From assembly GCA_029721435.1 (NCBI GenBank), contig CM056584.1, forward strand, positions 14,345,739-14,409,738: a stretch of DNA of 64,000 nucleotides, given 5' to 3'. The notes beneath the pieces are model-generated. The model was not told where the DNA came from. It saw nothing but the letters and a program-made list of their open reading frames with translations, and searched no databases. The position numbers and the translations under genes are program-made. Below, piece by piece: positions 28,101 through 37,159 of the stretch (the stretch's first letter is position 1; the number at the start of each line of letters is the position of its first letter). This DNA is from Gymnothorax reevesii. Its lineage: Eukaryota > Chordata > Actinopteri > Anguilliformes > Muraenidae.

Positions 28101-28171
28101 CCGAAGCTGAGTATCCCGGTGAATCCAGCAAAGATGACCACTGTTCCGAAATTCATAATTAATTTTCCCAT
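9900..28171 (-). CDS. tmem235: TMEM235-like claudin-family four-pass membrane protein (4 exons)
   Basis: Seen: four exons (28171-27985, 24208-24128, 20414-20277, 10144-9900) join in frame through GT-AG junctions to 216 codons plus stop. The protein has TM1 at about residues 8-30, a first extracellular loop with the claudin-type GLW motif at 56-58, TM2 about 94-117, TM3 about 125-148 and TM4 about 170-192. Possible N-glycosylation sites are N44 (NLT), N65 (NSS) and N80 (NYT). Known: TMEM114/TMEM235 belong to the PMP22/claudin superfamily and sit in the plasma membrane; function is poorly known. TMEM235 is preferred over TMEM114 because the gene lies directly downstream of birc5 on the same strand, as I recall for human. 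The start could be M1 (28171) or M6 (28156); M6 has the better -3 base. Odd: the two cysteines expected in the first loop are absent (N61 and S67 region). The introns (3.8, 3.7 and 10.1 kb) are full of repeats. Confidence 0.88.
10145..13660. other. tmem235 intron 3, distal part; no gene recognised
   Basis: Contains a short interrupted (AC)n at about 10470-10500 and otherwise unique-looking DNA. No exon-like sequence with family similarity was seen. Confidence 0.5.
13668..13995 (+). mobile_element. tRNA-related SINE/repeat (degenerate)
   Basis: Contains GGCAGCACCGTTGCCTCACA, GTTTACGTGGGTTT and CAGCTGGGATAGGCTCCCAT, ending ATAATGAAAGGATGGACGGA. These are hallmarks of the common fish repeat also seen at 22893 and, in reverse, at 51541. 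Confidence 0.65.
14000..16150. other. tmem235 intron 3; no gene or repeat recognised
   Basis: AT-rich DNA with only short random open frames on both strands. Confidence 0.5.
16155..16357. mobile_element. piggyBac-like MITE (TTAA target)
   Basis: Inverted ends CCCTTTGAAC (16155) and GTTCAAAGGG (16348-16357), flanked by TTAA (16151-16154) and TCAA (16358-16361). The TTAA duplication and C-rich terminus fit piggyBac-type elements. 203 bp, no coding capacity. Confidence 0.6.
16500..16665 (-). mobile_element. Degenerate SINE/LINE-tail repeat
   Basis: CCCATCCATCAATCCATTCA, followed by AGGGTTTAAACCTAACCCAG and TGCATTGCAGGGTCC, resembles the reverse of the common fish repeat ending in (GGAT)n. Confidence 0.5.
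17640..19440 (+). mobile_element. L2-type LINE fragment, reverse transcriptase remnant
   Basis: The region around 18705-18860 translates to VPQG..SGPLLFSIYMLPLG, then HLDDINLNISLKP, the RT motif-B/C area of L2/CR1-group LINEs (YADD has decayed to LDD). An upstream open frame (17686-17952) resembles the linker before RT (LPMVVPLELKTHKMFT). The 3' part (about 19330) resembles the conserved WLPVKFR region (here LPVKFRLDSNMYCLFL). Frameshifts and stops make it non-functional. It lies in tmem235 intron 3, opposite to the gene. Confidence 0.65.
20277..20414 (-). CDS. tmem235: tmem235 exon 3
   Basis: 138 bases, acceptor CTGCAG|GC and donor A|GTAAGT. Encodes TM2 (ILLPLSLVLLVFGGIFGL) and the beginning of TM3 (LLMVSASYFLFC). 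LLPLSLVLLV is nearly invariant in TMEM235 relatives as I remember them. Confidence 0.92.
20463..21215. mobile_element. Possible split hAT-type element
   Basis: Left end GCTGCCCAGCCATGTTCCTG (20464) and right end, inverted, AGATCTCCAGTAAGCTTGAG then CTGCCCTGGGC (21181-21210) look like the two ends of the fish repeat seen at 5810, with other DNA between. No target duplication identified. Confidence 0.3.
21999..22105. repeat. GC-rich near-perfect hairpin, ~48-bp arms
   Basis: Left arm from 21999 (CCAGATAG...CACCTCCGCTCCGGATCTGCC) pairs with the right arm ending at 22105 (GGCAGATCCGGAGCGGAGG...CTATCTGG), with about 45 of 48 positions complementary and a ~10-base loop. It is much more GC-rich than its surroundings. 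Probably a miniature foldback element; could form a stable RNA hairpin if transcribed in tmem235 intron 2. Confidence 0.7.
22362..23402. mobile_element. hAT-type non-autonomous element with nested SINE
   Basis: Inverted termini TAGTGGTTCCCAAACTCATT and, at the right, ACCGAGTTTGAGAACCACTG. The 8-bp target duplication is ATCTGGAG (22354-22361) / ATCTAGAG (23403-23410), one mismatch. A SINE is inserted at 22893. Confidence 0.7.
22893..23215 (+). mobile_element. tRNA-derived SINE
   Basis: GGTTAGCACTGTTGCCTCAC, GTCGTGAGTTTGAATC (B box), then TGTGTGGAGTTTGCAAGTTC and CGTGTTCGCGTGGGTTTCC: the typical fish tRNA-SINE head and body. Ends GGGTTCAATAAAGTATATC. Confidence 0.75.
24128..24208 (-). CDS. tmem235: tmem235 exon 2
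   Basis: Small 81-base exon, acceptor CTGCAG|GTAAAA and donor A|GTGAGT. It encodes the rest of extracellular loop 1 (KNSSAYFIHPF...NYTEPERHLL). The HPF element aligns with the DPF/NPF of the mammalian proteins. It was found by requiring phase 1 on both sides and loop similarity, so support is slightly weaker than for exons 3 and 4. Confidence 0.82.
24581..24639 (+). repeat. 30-bp tandem duplication
   Basis: CGATTGAAACTTTCAGTGTT plus ATCCTCTCA occurs twice, back to back and essentially perfect. Confidence 0.9.
25281..25405. mobile_element. Small inverted-repeat element with telomere-like core
   Basis: AAACCTCTGCAGCAGGG at the left and its near-complement CCCTGCTGTGGAGGTTT at the right; the centre holds TTAGGGTTAGGGTTAAGG. 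125 bp, in tmem235 intron 1. Confidence 0.5.
26080..27060 (+). repeat. Unclassified ~0.8-kb dispersed repeat, copy 1
   Basis: Aligns over its length with 45846-46068 plus 47222-47710 (copy 2). Shared words include GTATGTGTGCTTGCTGATGC, TTTGTAGA.AAATGT, AAAGTTGATTTG.GTTAAA, CATGAAGATTTTTT and AATAGCCA.ATTTGGCT. Identity is roughly 70-75% by eye. A hAT MITE (26171-26384) is inserted. Weak similarity may extend left to about 26030. Confidence 0.7.
26171..26384. mobile_element. hAT-type palindromic MITE
   Basis: 214 bp with long inverted repeats (CAGTGTTTCTCAAACCTCTC at the left; GAGGTTTGAGAAGCACTG at the right) and 8-bp target duplication CTCTGATG/CTCTTATG. The homologous site in copy 2 of the surrounding repeat (about 45905) lacks it, which proves insertion. 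Confidence 0.85.
27985..28171 (-). CDS. tmem235: tmem235 exon 1
   Basis: Encodes the start, TM1 and the first part of the extracellular loop, ending SGLWRINE plus one base. The donor is G|GTATGC. An upstream out-of-frame ATG lies 12 bases before M1. Confidence 0.9.
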
Positions 28172-29530
28172 AAACTTACCATTCTATTGATACGCAATTC
28201 GGAACATTCAAATTAAACCGCTCCTCAGACAACAGCTAAGCAACATTTTCCAGGTGATGCGATTGGACCCGGGACGAGTGCTCTGCGCAGTCAAGTCTCC
28301 CACACTTGCCATCCGCTTTCACAAAATAGATTATTCATCCAGCGAATGCTTTACTTGACTATGCTACTCGGAAACAGTCAGCATTCGGCTCGGGCGAGTC
28401 GTTTCTTCCGAGAGTCAATTCTTAAGAGCGAACAGTACAGTGCGCACGCACGACCAAGCGCCCCTCCACTGCACCATTACGCATATAGGCGTAGACGATT
28501 TAAGCACTCTGCAGCCTACTGTTAAAAGGCATGCGATCGTTGAATATTTAACACTTTCCGGGTATGATCAGAACGTAAAGTTTTTTGAAGCTGATCACCA
28601 TCATTACTGGTGAACGAAAGCAATGGACTTCGACAACCGAACAATACCGCCAAACATCAGAAGAAATCTTCAACTCAAAATGATGACCTGGAATCATGTC
28701 CCTAACAGAAATGCAAATGCACCGGTCCTCAGCACTGAGAAATCTGAAGTCCCCAAGTACGCGTAGTTTGGAGGCGGAGCTTAATCATGGCGCAATAGGT
28801 GCAGATTTAATAGCACATTCAATAGTCACCCAGAAGTATTTGGCAGCGGATGGCAAAGTCAGAAACAATGGGTGAGAGAACTCATTAGAAAGAGCATAAG
28901 CAATGAGTTGAGCTCAAGTCCATTTCTAATGGCTGTGCCGAGCAATAGAAACGCGAATGCGAACAGATGCGCATGTGAATATCTGATTTCTCGTTCGCTC
29001 CAAGCATTTCGGAATTGTCAGACCTGGATAAAAATTAATTATGTGATGATTGGACTCATTACCTTACCAGCAAAACGAGATTCACTGCACAAGCGCTTTG
29101 AATCATAAAAAAAATGTGCATGGGAATAGTGTTGGCTACTACTCGTACACCTGATGGATATTTAACCTTAAACATAAAATCAACCACATCCATCCCTGGA
29201 TGCCTTGGGGAAAACTTAGAGATGTGCATCATAAAATTCCCCCTCCTCTCCCCCTCAAAACACTGTTCATAGGAGGCGACAGTACCCCTGAGGTGACAGC
29301 GACCTTGGTAAACAAAGATAATGCAACATCAGATGAGGGTAATGAGAGTACTAAAGGAATAATGACCGCATATAGCACAACAGCCCCCCAGTTTCAGTGC
29401 ACAAACCAGTGTATCACAGCCAAGCAGTGCCGCTTCAGCGAGCTAGGAACGAGGCGAAGGGGAAAGATTCAAGAGCACGGATCACATGGGATGTAGGAGG
29501 CACGAGAACAAAAAAGAAAGAAAAAAAAAA
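28172..29530. other. birc5-tmem235 intergenic region
   Basis: 1.36 kb between the tmem235 start and the birc5 3' end; it should hold the tmem235 promoter and 5' UTR. CpG dinucleotides are more frequent around 28240-28480. No clear TATA box and no other gene seen. Confidence 0.4.
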
Positions 29531-29533
29531 ACC

Positions 29534-29539
29534 TTTAAT
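29534..29539 (-). promoter_or_regulatory. Possible birc5 polyadenylation signal ATTAAA
   Basis: ATTAAA on the minus strand about 65 bases after the birc5 stop codon, followed by a T-rich stretch on that strand. Position fits, but the hexamer is short. Confidence 0.4.
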
Positions 29540-29604
29540 GACTGAACAAAATCCATGTCATGCATCATCATGACAAACCCCACCCCAACCCGAAAAAAAT
29601 AGGT

Positions 29605-29694
29605 TCATCCTTCCATAGCAGTTTTCATTATCGCTGCTCGTCTGTCCTTCGCTGCTTCTGAAAATTTCTCAATGGCTTGGTTGCAGGTCTTCTT
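29605..29694 (-). CDS. birc5: birc5 exon 4 (terminal)
   Basis: 90 bases from acceptor CTTGCAG|AAG to stop TGA (29607-29605). Encodes [18 protein letters not shown] plus [11 protein letters not shown], the end of the coiled-coil helix that binds INCENP/borealin. It lies 6.3 kb from exon 3 and would be missed by simple ORF calling. Confidence 0.93.
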   Translation of the reverse strand, partial: KKTCNQAIEKFSEAAKDRRAAIMKTAMEG

Positions 29695-32600
29695 CTGCAA
29701 GATAGAAAAATATGTTATCAATGACAAACCGTCTAAAAGGTCATCGTGAACTAAACAGAGGGTATGAAACTTTAGTTTTAGTCCATTAGTTCATGAGAGG
29801 ACAGTCACCATGAAAAAAAAAAAAAAAACTTAAATTTAAATAACGAATTCAATAGGCTGGCTTAATTTTGGTAGATGTAATTTACAATAATCTTTATGGG
29901 TGGCATTAATTATGAAACCTTGATTTGGAGCACAGTGATTTTTAATTAAATCAGTTCATGAATTTGGTTTGATCCATTGGAACATTATTATCGTACAGTA
30001 ATTCTCACCCTGTTCGAGTTTCTCTGTAAATATTTTTTTTTAGAATTTTTAAAAATATTGTTTGTGCATTGCCATTCAGGGGTGCCAGTGATTTTGGAGC
30101 CCACTGTACACGCATTACAAAGGCATGGCTGCATAAGAAGAGGGCGCTGGACTGGTTTTGCTGCAGTCCCGACTTGTCCACTGAAACAAATGAGTGGCGC
30201 ATTTTGAAGCCCAAAATGTGACAATGAAGACCTAATACTGCTGCATATCTTAAAAGGTGTGTAGAACCTGAATATTTGATTTGGCTCAAAATATATGTTA
30301 AAAATTATAGTGTTGGAACACATGCTCATTACACTGGTAAAATCTGAATGTTTGGGTGATCTGACACAATCCAGAGCGAGCAGTTAACTTTTACAATCCT
30401 ACAGCCTGCCGGTGAGAGTGGCATCCTTGTTCCCCACGGCGGGGGGTGGGAGCCATCAAGTCTAGCAGGCCCAGCATCTCTGGAACTCAAATTCACTGGT
30501 TTCATTGAAATTAAAGCGCAGCTACATCAATCGGCTTAAAACAACTAAAACCTCTATCAAATTCATATTTTGTTTATGTTCAATATCCTAAAAGGAACCT
30601 ATCATATATTTATCACACCATTGGGCTATAATATTCCATTTTAAGGCTTTTTCCATGACAACTGCATAATTTTAGCACATATTCCTATCATGTTTGGTCT
30701 TTTTATTCTCAGAGAAATCTAAGGAATTGAATGGAACATGTTTCATTTTCCTTGGAATTATGGTTCATCTTGTTTGCAAGATTCATTCCGGCAACTACCC
30801 TAGTCTCCTCTCTGTAAGTTAGTCTTATCACCTAGGCCAGGAAAACTCTGATTCGGCCACCCCTTCCTCTACCTTGTTCGGAGGTGTGGTTTGGAGCCTT
30901 TAAAGGTACGAGATCCTAAGGGGGCGCTCTCTTCTCTTTCCGGGGCTCTTCTTTTTGACCGTTCTTGGGGTAAGTCACCTGTTGCCTTGCTCTGCGGAGC
31001 GGGGGAACATGAGTTCTCCCCGACCACGTGGAGCGACTTTAGCTCCACGTGATCATTCATCTTTTCCAGGTATGAAAATACTCTAAATCCTTCTAAATTA
31101 TATGTAACGGTAATTGGCTTATCATTGATTTGTTTGATTCAAGTTGTGCCTACCTGGTGAATTAAATTATTGTTATTCCTTTTTCAGCTTGCGCGATTTT
31201 TCTTGATTTGTAACACTCGTATATTCTAGCCTTGTTGCGACCGGGACTTAATGGGAAATTCCTACCAAGACGTGTGTAGGTAACGATGCTTCTAAGTTAG
31301 ATTGGGATTATGTTCTACCCCTTAAGGATTTATGGAATACCGGCTCTTAAGGTTTAGCTATTAAAGATACCCTTATATGCCGGTGTCTGGTTGATCTTTC
31401 TAAGGAGCTCTTGGGTATATACATATAATCTGGGTTCTTGATACGTTCACGCTCAGTGCTACATTGTTTAAGCATCGATGCTGCTATCAAGATAGTCTCG
31501 TCTAACCAATGGAAGTATTGTTTGGACAGTTGCGTTTAATTAACCCTGGGGACGCATTTACTTAGCAATGACGGTTTGCGTTGCCGCATCTGATGGCAGA
31601 TTTGTCTCGAAATCCACGCAGGTGTTCCCTAAATTATCAATTCTAATTCTAATTTGGAGTCAGATTTTTAACGAGGTTATAGCTAAATTTTGTATTCTAC
31701 TTGTTCTATGGAGTCAGATTAATCGTAACCATTGCGCTTTCATGCCCCGTCCTTGGACGGTGAAGATTATTCATTATATTGTGATTCACACCAGCCAGAA
31801 GAATGCTCTAATTAAAGTTAGACTAAGAGAACACGTAAGGCCTTCAACCCGGGCAATATCCGCCGTTTGGTTATTGTCATTTTGGGGTTTTACAGGTGCA
31901 CTATGCAAGTTTGTTTACTTTCTGCGGGATTATATTTTTGTCTCAATTCGCCGACATCTTTCCACGATCCCCTAGCTGCCTACCCCTCAATTCACTGTGT
32001 AGTAAAAAAAAAAATTAAAAAAACCCAGGGTTCTGGAGACCAGACAGGTGTTACAAACTGCAAATAAACTCAAGGTGCACAGGCTGTGCCCCATGACATA
32101 ACAAACCGTCCCGGCCAATCACCGACAAGAGTTGACAGTTATGGAAGCATGGGAAGGAGGGAGGGGCGGGGTACCTCTGTTTTGTTTGAGTTCGTATGTC
32201 AACAGAAGTGAAAGTAAACCAACTTGCATAGTGCACCTTTAAGGCTTTTGGACAAAATTACACCTGAAACACAAAATCACTAGGTATTTTTAGTCCCTAA
32301 TCTTTTATTGAGTGTTGTGAAAAGAAATGGCAACACAACAAAAACATTTTTTTTAAATGTATGAGGCATGAATCTGAACTGAAATTTGTTTATCACAAAA
32401 GATTAAAACTCCCACGATGAAACATCAAATATTATGCTGTGGTATTGTTTTCAACACAATACAGGACAAAGAATTTACAAATCACTGCTTCTCAATTTTC
32501 TCAATTGCTTTTCAATTTTTTTCCCAATGTGGAGTTGAATGCGAACGTCATACTGGCTTAGCTGCTGGTGAAAATTTGTACATCAACTTGGACAAAAATG

Positions 32601-35600
32601 GATGAGGAAGCGCTGAACAACACCTACTGCACCACAGCATGTGATCATTTTCAGTTGGCGCTGATCTGAAATCTGTAGATTCAGCTTCATGTAGGAAAGC
32701 CATCAGAAATGAAACTTGTATCCACAACAGTGGTATTCACTTGTTTGTTCACTTGTTTTTAGCTGATGAATAACTTGTAAATTTAGACAATTTGATGAAT
32801 TACTTTATAAAGCAAATCAAATGTGATGCATTTCAAAAGGGAAGTAATAGGTTTCAGTTCTGGATGTGACATGTACTTGAAGGAAAATAATGGGTCGGGA
32901 GGGTCATTTTACATCTTTGTAACTACTTAAGTGGGTCTGCCCGCCGCCCCCTCCCCCCATTGGTCAACTGACTCATCACTGTCCACTCTCAATTACACCA
33001 AGATACAAGACGAGAGGTCCAGAGCACTGCGACTGATGGACTTTCCCCATGCAGCTTAATGCAAGTATAATTAGAGTACAGAGAGATATTAATGCATTTA
33101 GAGATCAACAAAGTGAGGGGGGGGGGTAAAAAAAGCACTTCTTCAGCATGAATTCTATTGGCACATCGATGGGCACAGGTGGGAATAAGCAGCAGGTACA
33201 TAGCATACTGGAGAGAAAATAATTACATTTCTAATTATAATGGAGACATGCCAGAGACAATTGCCACTGGGCTTCATAGGCTGGAAAGAATAGGCTATGC
33301 AAGACTTAGTCATGTAGTTCAGCATTTTTATATTTAATGGAAAAAACTTGGCCAATACCGATGACACAATTTAAAATTTAAAACCAAGTAGCAAAATGTC
33401 AGAACTAAATCTCCAAGATCTTAAAAATGTTAAACTGGGAAATGGGCACAGTATAAGATTTTCATGATTGTGGCTTCTTACATTTGAATTAGGGATGGAA
33501 CAAATTATTGACACTATGAAATATCGTCACATTTATTCGTGTGATGCATAGTCGATATACTTGCATCAAGTAAAATCTTTTTCAGTTGAATTTACAAACC
33601 CTATGCCTGAGATTTTCCCATTTTGCCCATTAACGTTACCTTGATGGAGTATCATTACTTCATGTCTCCTAGAGAGGGCGCCAATTAAAAAGGACAACAA
33701 CCTTAACAATTGTTTGAAACGAGATGTGCATGAAGTATTACACCATGTAACCCTAAGACTGCATCCAATTTTATGTGGTTTTATTTCAGTTGTCGTTAAA
33801 ATTTGGAGGCACTTACCAGTTATAATTCAGTGTTTGCCGTATTAAGGGGCTAGAACTTTTTTGTATTCTGAAACTTATTGGATATAGCCACTGAGTTTTT
33901 TAAATTAGTTGAATAGATATTGGGATGCATGAAGATTATGAATCACCGACATTGCGATATCATCATTATTATCGGCGAAATACTGTGATTAAACAGTGAG
34001 TATTACTTCAATTCCCACCCCAATTTTGCATGCTTCTTTATGGTCTAAGAAAGCACTTAGTTACACCGTACAGGAAGAGAATGAAGCAATTTTAATTGTT
34101 GATGTGAGCACCTAGGCTCAATCAGCCTGAAACAGGCAGTTTTGTTCCCTGCCTCTAAGGTAAACTCCCTTTAAGCCCACTCTGTTGTGACTAGCCAATC
34201 GCAGTTCAGGAAGCAGTGCTCAGTAAAATGAAAGAACCGCCATGGAAAAAATGGTAAAAATAAATTTTACCCACTGATTAAGTGCACAACGTTTTCTTTA
34301 GGAAATCCATAGACAGCGAATTAGCCTTTCCATTGAAGGCAGTTTGCCTTCTCAACAAGGCAATACGCACTTCCCAAAGTCTTCCCAGTCTCTGCTCCAC
34401 ATAGTATGTTGGACGACATGCCAAACTAGCCGCTAGTTGGCAATTATGCAAATTTGTTGCATGATGACAGACAGACAAGTTAAAACAAAATAAGAAAAAA
34501 AAAAATAAAAAACACACTGGACAACAAAGCGTTTGACAGTTTAGGAGCAGAGTTTTCCGTCAGAGAGAGGGCCTCTCTGCTTAGTCGGTTACCCCCGCGA
34601 CCTGGCCCCAGACAAGCGAAAGAAGGTGGATGGATGGATGGATGGATGGATATATATCTGTTTGCAGTCATTTGACTGCTATTGCAATTGCGATAAGATT
34701 CATGTTTCAATTTTCCATGGGTTCGGTACCAAACAAAGATTATTTTTTAACTCCATAGAATACGATGTGTCGGCCAGGACATCGCTGCAGCACCACAATA
34801 CTATTCAGAATGGTATTTTGACACAAATTTCACCTTGAACAAGTATTCTGCCTCATGCAATTTGAATAGTGCACTGCTCCATATTGCAATTTCGATAAAA
34901 TTCTGATTCATTGTTCAGGCCTAGATGAAATTCAGGTTCATATGAGTATTGCTACAATGAATTGCAGAGAACTCAGCACAGGTGCCATGAATTCTGCTGT
35001 CCGAGAATGCATTGTGTTGTATATCTTATGTGCAATACAAGATGCATAATTAAATCCGATACCACCTTTAAAGTATCATTGTAAATCCCTTCTATGCTGA
35101 GGACAGTCCCAGTTGGGGGCCAGCACAGCTTTACTTTAAGGGTTCGCTTTTCCACCTTAATCACAAGATGCGGACCATCAGAGCACTTTCGTGGCTGCAA
35201 TACTACAATCAAAATCATTTTCTTTTCTCCGTGCTTCAGATAATGGAACAGCACAGCAATCACGAGACAATGGGAGGGTGTTTTTATATGCGGTACTACA
35301 AAGCAAGTATAAGTGACTTGCAGTCGTATTCATTCAGAACCTTTGGACAATCTCTTAATTTTGCTGGATATGCTCATTTTTAAGATTATATTTTATTCAA
35401 AGCTTTAACTGTCATAGGTTTGCAAGTTAAACACACTAGATTGAAATAATATTCATGTTTTCACACTGCTCACAATATTTGTCCACCTTTCATCGCAAGT
35501 AGCTTCAAGATTTTGTGGGGGCTGGGGGCGCCGGGAATAATGGTGAGAATCTATGCTTGATGAGTCGAATGACAACCAGAGCGCATCAAACCCAGCTTGA

Positions 35601-36981
35601 ACACGAGAGTACAATCCAGCAATGAAAGAAATGACTCAAAGAAGGAAAAAAAAAAAAGAAAAATCATCTCCATCATTACCAGAGCCCGCTCAAAAAGCCG
35701 TTGGAAATCATGCAGAAAGTGTGAAATTGTAGACGAACTTTCAAAGTTCTAAAATGTTCCAAAGTAAGTACGTATCAAATTCAAGACAGCGCGTTATAAA
35801 ATCCGCAAAGAAAGGCAAAAACCCTGAGACAGAGGAAGTTTACAGACTACTCTTCATTTCCACAAGCAAAATCGAGCACCAAGACCGATGAATGAAGACC
35901 CACTAGAACACTTGAAAGCAAGAACATGCACTTCAGTGTAACATCATTCGGTCTACTTACAATCAGAAATTTCTGCCTTTCTTTCTGAAGCTTGAGAATC
36001 TCCTCGACGGTAAGCTCATTTACGCTCTTCTTCAGCGAGATGAACGGGCACAAAGGAGAGTGCGATTTGTGTTCTTTCCTAACAGGAACAGATCGAGATT
36101 TATTTGAATATAAATCACACAGCAACAAGCGCATCTTCGCTTACTTAACCCTTAGAGCGCCGATGATGTAAAATAACAAAATCAGATGCTGTTGAAAACC
36201 CATCATGCGGCAACTTGTTTAAAAGAGCTCCCGCAAGGTCGCCACGATAGGTTTTAAACAGCTCAAAACAATTGCACTATTAATTCCTTGAGAATTTATT
36301 TAGCGGTCTAAAGGTAAACAGATATAGATGGCACACGCCCTTCTAAACACATCAGTCCAGCAAAAAAAAAAAAAAGCAGCAGCAAGCAAACAAAATAACT
36401 TCACTAGATTGTCAGTCCCGTTAAAGTAACGTTAACTTACTCAGGGTCATCTTCAGGTTCCCATCCCTCCAGTTCTTTGTAGCACAAAAAGCACATCGCG
36501 ACATCCGGACTGTTTTCTGACGGTGTGTGGATGAACCCCGCTTTGGCCATCTGCGAGCGGAATTCACCAAAATATCATAGCTTATGCAGCTACAGATACG
36601 GTTTGCAAACGCATGAGAATCTCATTAAACATTCAATGAATAATTGTGGACTACGGTGAATAAGCCTAAAAATGCGTGAGACTTGGCATCTCTGAAAGAC
36701 TTTTCGCCTGAAACTTGGTTATAGCTATATATCGATGTTTAGTAGTTGGTAAGAATCCCTCCTTAATAGCAAAGTAACGCTGTAAAAATAGCGAGCGAGT
36801 AACTGGAAATGAAAAATGCTAACGTTAGCTTATCCTGCCCACTGACCGAACAGGCACAGCCGACCCTACTTACGGTCTCAGGCGTGCAGGCGCAGTTCTC
36901 CACAAACGGCCAGCCAGAATATGTTTTCAGCCTGTTCTCGTAGAAATACATCTTTGTGTGTTCGGCGGTGAATGGTTCCAT
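29605..36981 (-). CDS. birc5: Survivin, BIR-domain protein (4 exons)
   Basis: Seen: exons 36981-36874, 36550-36441, 36078-35961 and 29694-29605 splice in frame (phases 0, 2, 0) to 141 codons plus stop; human survivin has 142. The single BIR domain spans about residues 15-88, with zinc ligands C56, C59, H76 and C83 and the conserved [19 protein letters not shown] and GWEPEDDP segments. The long C-terminal helix runs from about 97 to 139. T33 in CTPE matches the CDK1-phosphorylated Thr34 of human survivin. Known: survivin is a chromosomal passenger complex subunit (with INCENP, borealin and Aurora B) acting at centromeres and the midbody, and an inhibitor-of-apoptosis family member. An in-frame upstream ATG at 36993 would add four residues (MIHN); I prefer M at 36981. 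Intron 3 is unusually large (6.3 kb) and repeat-filled. Fish may have two birc5 paralogues; I cannot say which this is. Confidence 0.96.
30080..30330 (+). mobile_element. Tc1 transposon fragments
   Basis: GGGGTGCCAGTGATTTTGGA matches the right terminus of the element at 55479-57063. It is followed by CATAAGAAGAGGGCGCTGG and GAGTGGCGCATTTTGAAG, which match the C-terminal transposase part of the CAACCCCAATTCC family. In birc5 intron 3. Confidence 0.55.
30800..31890 (+). other. Unclassified insertion-like block in birc5 intron 3
   Basis: About 1.1 kb of T-rich DNA with different texture from its flanks. It contains an inverted pair CCACGTGGAGC/GCTCCACGTG (31023-31051) and a repeated word (T/A)TGGAGTCAGATT at 31655 and 31709. 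Could be a solo LTR or part of a retroelement; no diagnostic ends were found. Confidence 0.3.
31891..32243. mobile_element. MITE with GGTGCACTATGCAAG termini
   Basis: AGGTGCACTATGCAAGTTTG at 31894 and its inverse CAACTTGCATAGTGCACCTT at 32220-32239; about 350 bp. A single GGTGCATTATGAGAG end-like remnant is also at 37580. Confidence 0.7.
32305..32560 (+). mobile_element. Tc1 3' fragment (CAACCCCAATTCC family)
   Basis: TTTTATTGAGTGTTGTGAAA at 32309 and ATTTACAAATCACTGCTTC at 32473 match the end of the transposase and the 3' non-coding part of this fish Tc1 family, diverged. Confidence 0.5.
32577..32843 (+). repeat. Unclassified dispersed repeat B, copy 1
   Basis: Aligns with 57893-58160. Best matching parts are GATCTGA.ATC.GTAGATTCAG, CTTTATAAAGCAA and the perfect 22-base stretch beginning ATGTGATGCATTTCAAAAGG. 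Both copies follow a Tc1 3' fragment. Confidence 0.65.
33490..34023. mobile_element. Possible hAT-type MITE
   Basis: The left end AGGGATGGAACAAATTATTG and inverted right end (CAATTCCCACCCC at 34010-34022) with ATATCG/CGATAT words near both ends resemble the fish GGGGTGGG...ATATCG repeats. Boundaries approximate. Confidence 0.35.
34590..34655 (+). repeat. Repeat tail with (GGAT)n
   Basis: ACCCCCGCGACCTGGCCCC, then AAGCGAAAGAAGGTGGATGG and GGAT repeats, the characteristic 3' end of a common fish LINE/SINE-type repeat. Confidence 0.6.
34660..35960. other. birc5 intron 3, proximal part; nothing recognised
   Basis: AT-rich DNA. A word ATTCATTGTTCAGGCC at 34905 resembles ends of fish hAT repeats, but no partner was found. 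Confidence 0.4.
35961..36078 (-). CDS. birc5: birc5 exon 3
   Basis: 118 bases between CTGTTAG|G and ATT|GTAAGT. Encodes [13 protein letters not shown] (zinc ligands His and Cys), then the start of the long C-terminal helix up to KERQKFLI. Confidence 0.95.
36441..36550 (-). CDS. birc5: birc5 exon 2
   Basis: 110 bases between CTCGCAG|ATG and GA|GTAAGT. Encodes [10 protein letters not shown]...[18 protein letters not shown], which includes two of the four zinc-binding cysteines. Confidence 0.96.
36874..36981 (-). CDS. birc5: birc5 exon 1
   Basis: Starts [20 protein letters not shown] and ends ...CACTPET with donor ACC|GTAAGT. Encodes the N-terminal arm and first BIR helices. Confidence 0.95.
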
Positions 36982-37117
36982 ATTGTGTATCAAGCCAACG
37001 CTACTCGTAAACGAAAATACAGTTTACTTACGCACCAGACTACCTAGCAAAATTTGGGTCGCTGGCCGGGCGATTTAGCGAGAAGGGCTGGACTTCTTTC
37101 CTGTGTTTTGAATTTCA

Positions 37118-37159
37118 GCGCGCCTTTTAAAATGAAGGATGTATTATGGGTAATGTAGT
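37118..37159 (-). promoter_or_regulatory. birc5 core promoter: ZNF143/THAP11-like site and E2F/CDE-like GC motif
   Basis: On the gene strand, ACTACATTACCCATAAT (37159-37143) closely matches the ZNF143/THAP11 promoter motif ACTACAATTCCCA. It is followed by GGCGCGC (37124-37118), an E2F/CDE-like box. Both sit about 140-180 bases upstream of the start codon. Survivin promoters are known to be cell-cycle regulated through CDE/CHR elements; a clear CHR in the right orientation was not seen. Confidence 0.45.

Noticed and set aside
31568..31975. 135-codon plus-strand frame in birc5 intron 3
   Set aside because: No recognisable domain, and its end runs into a MITE terminus; considered chance.
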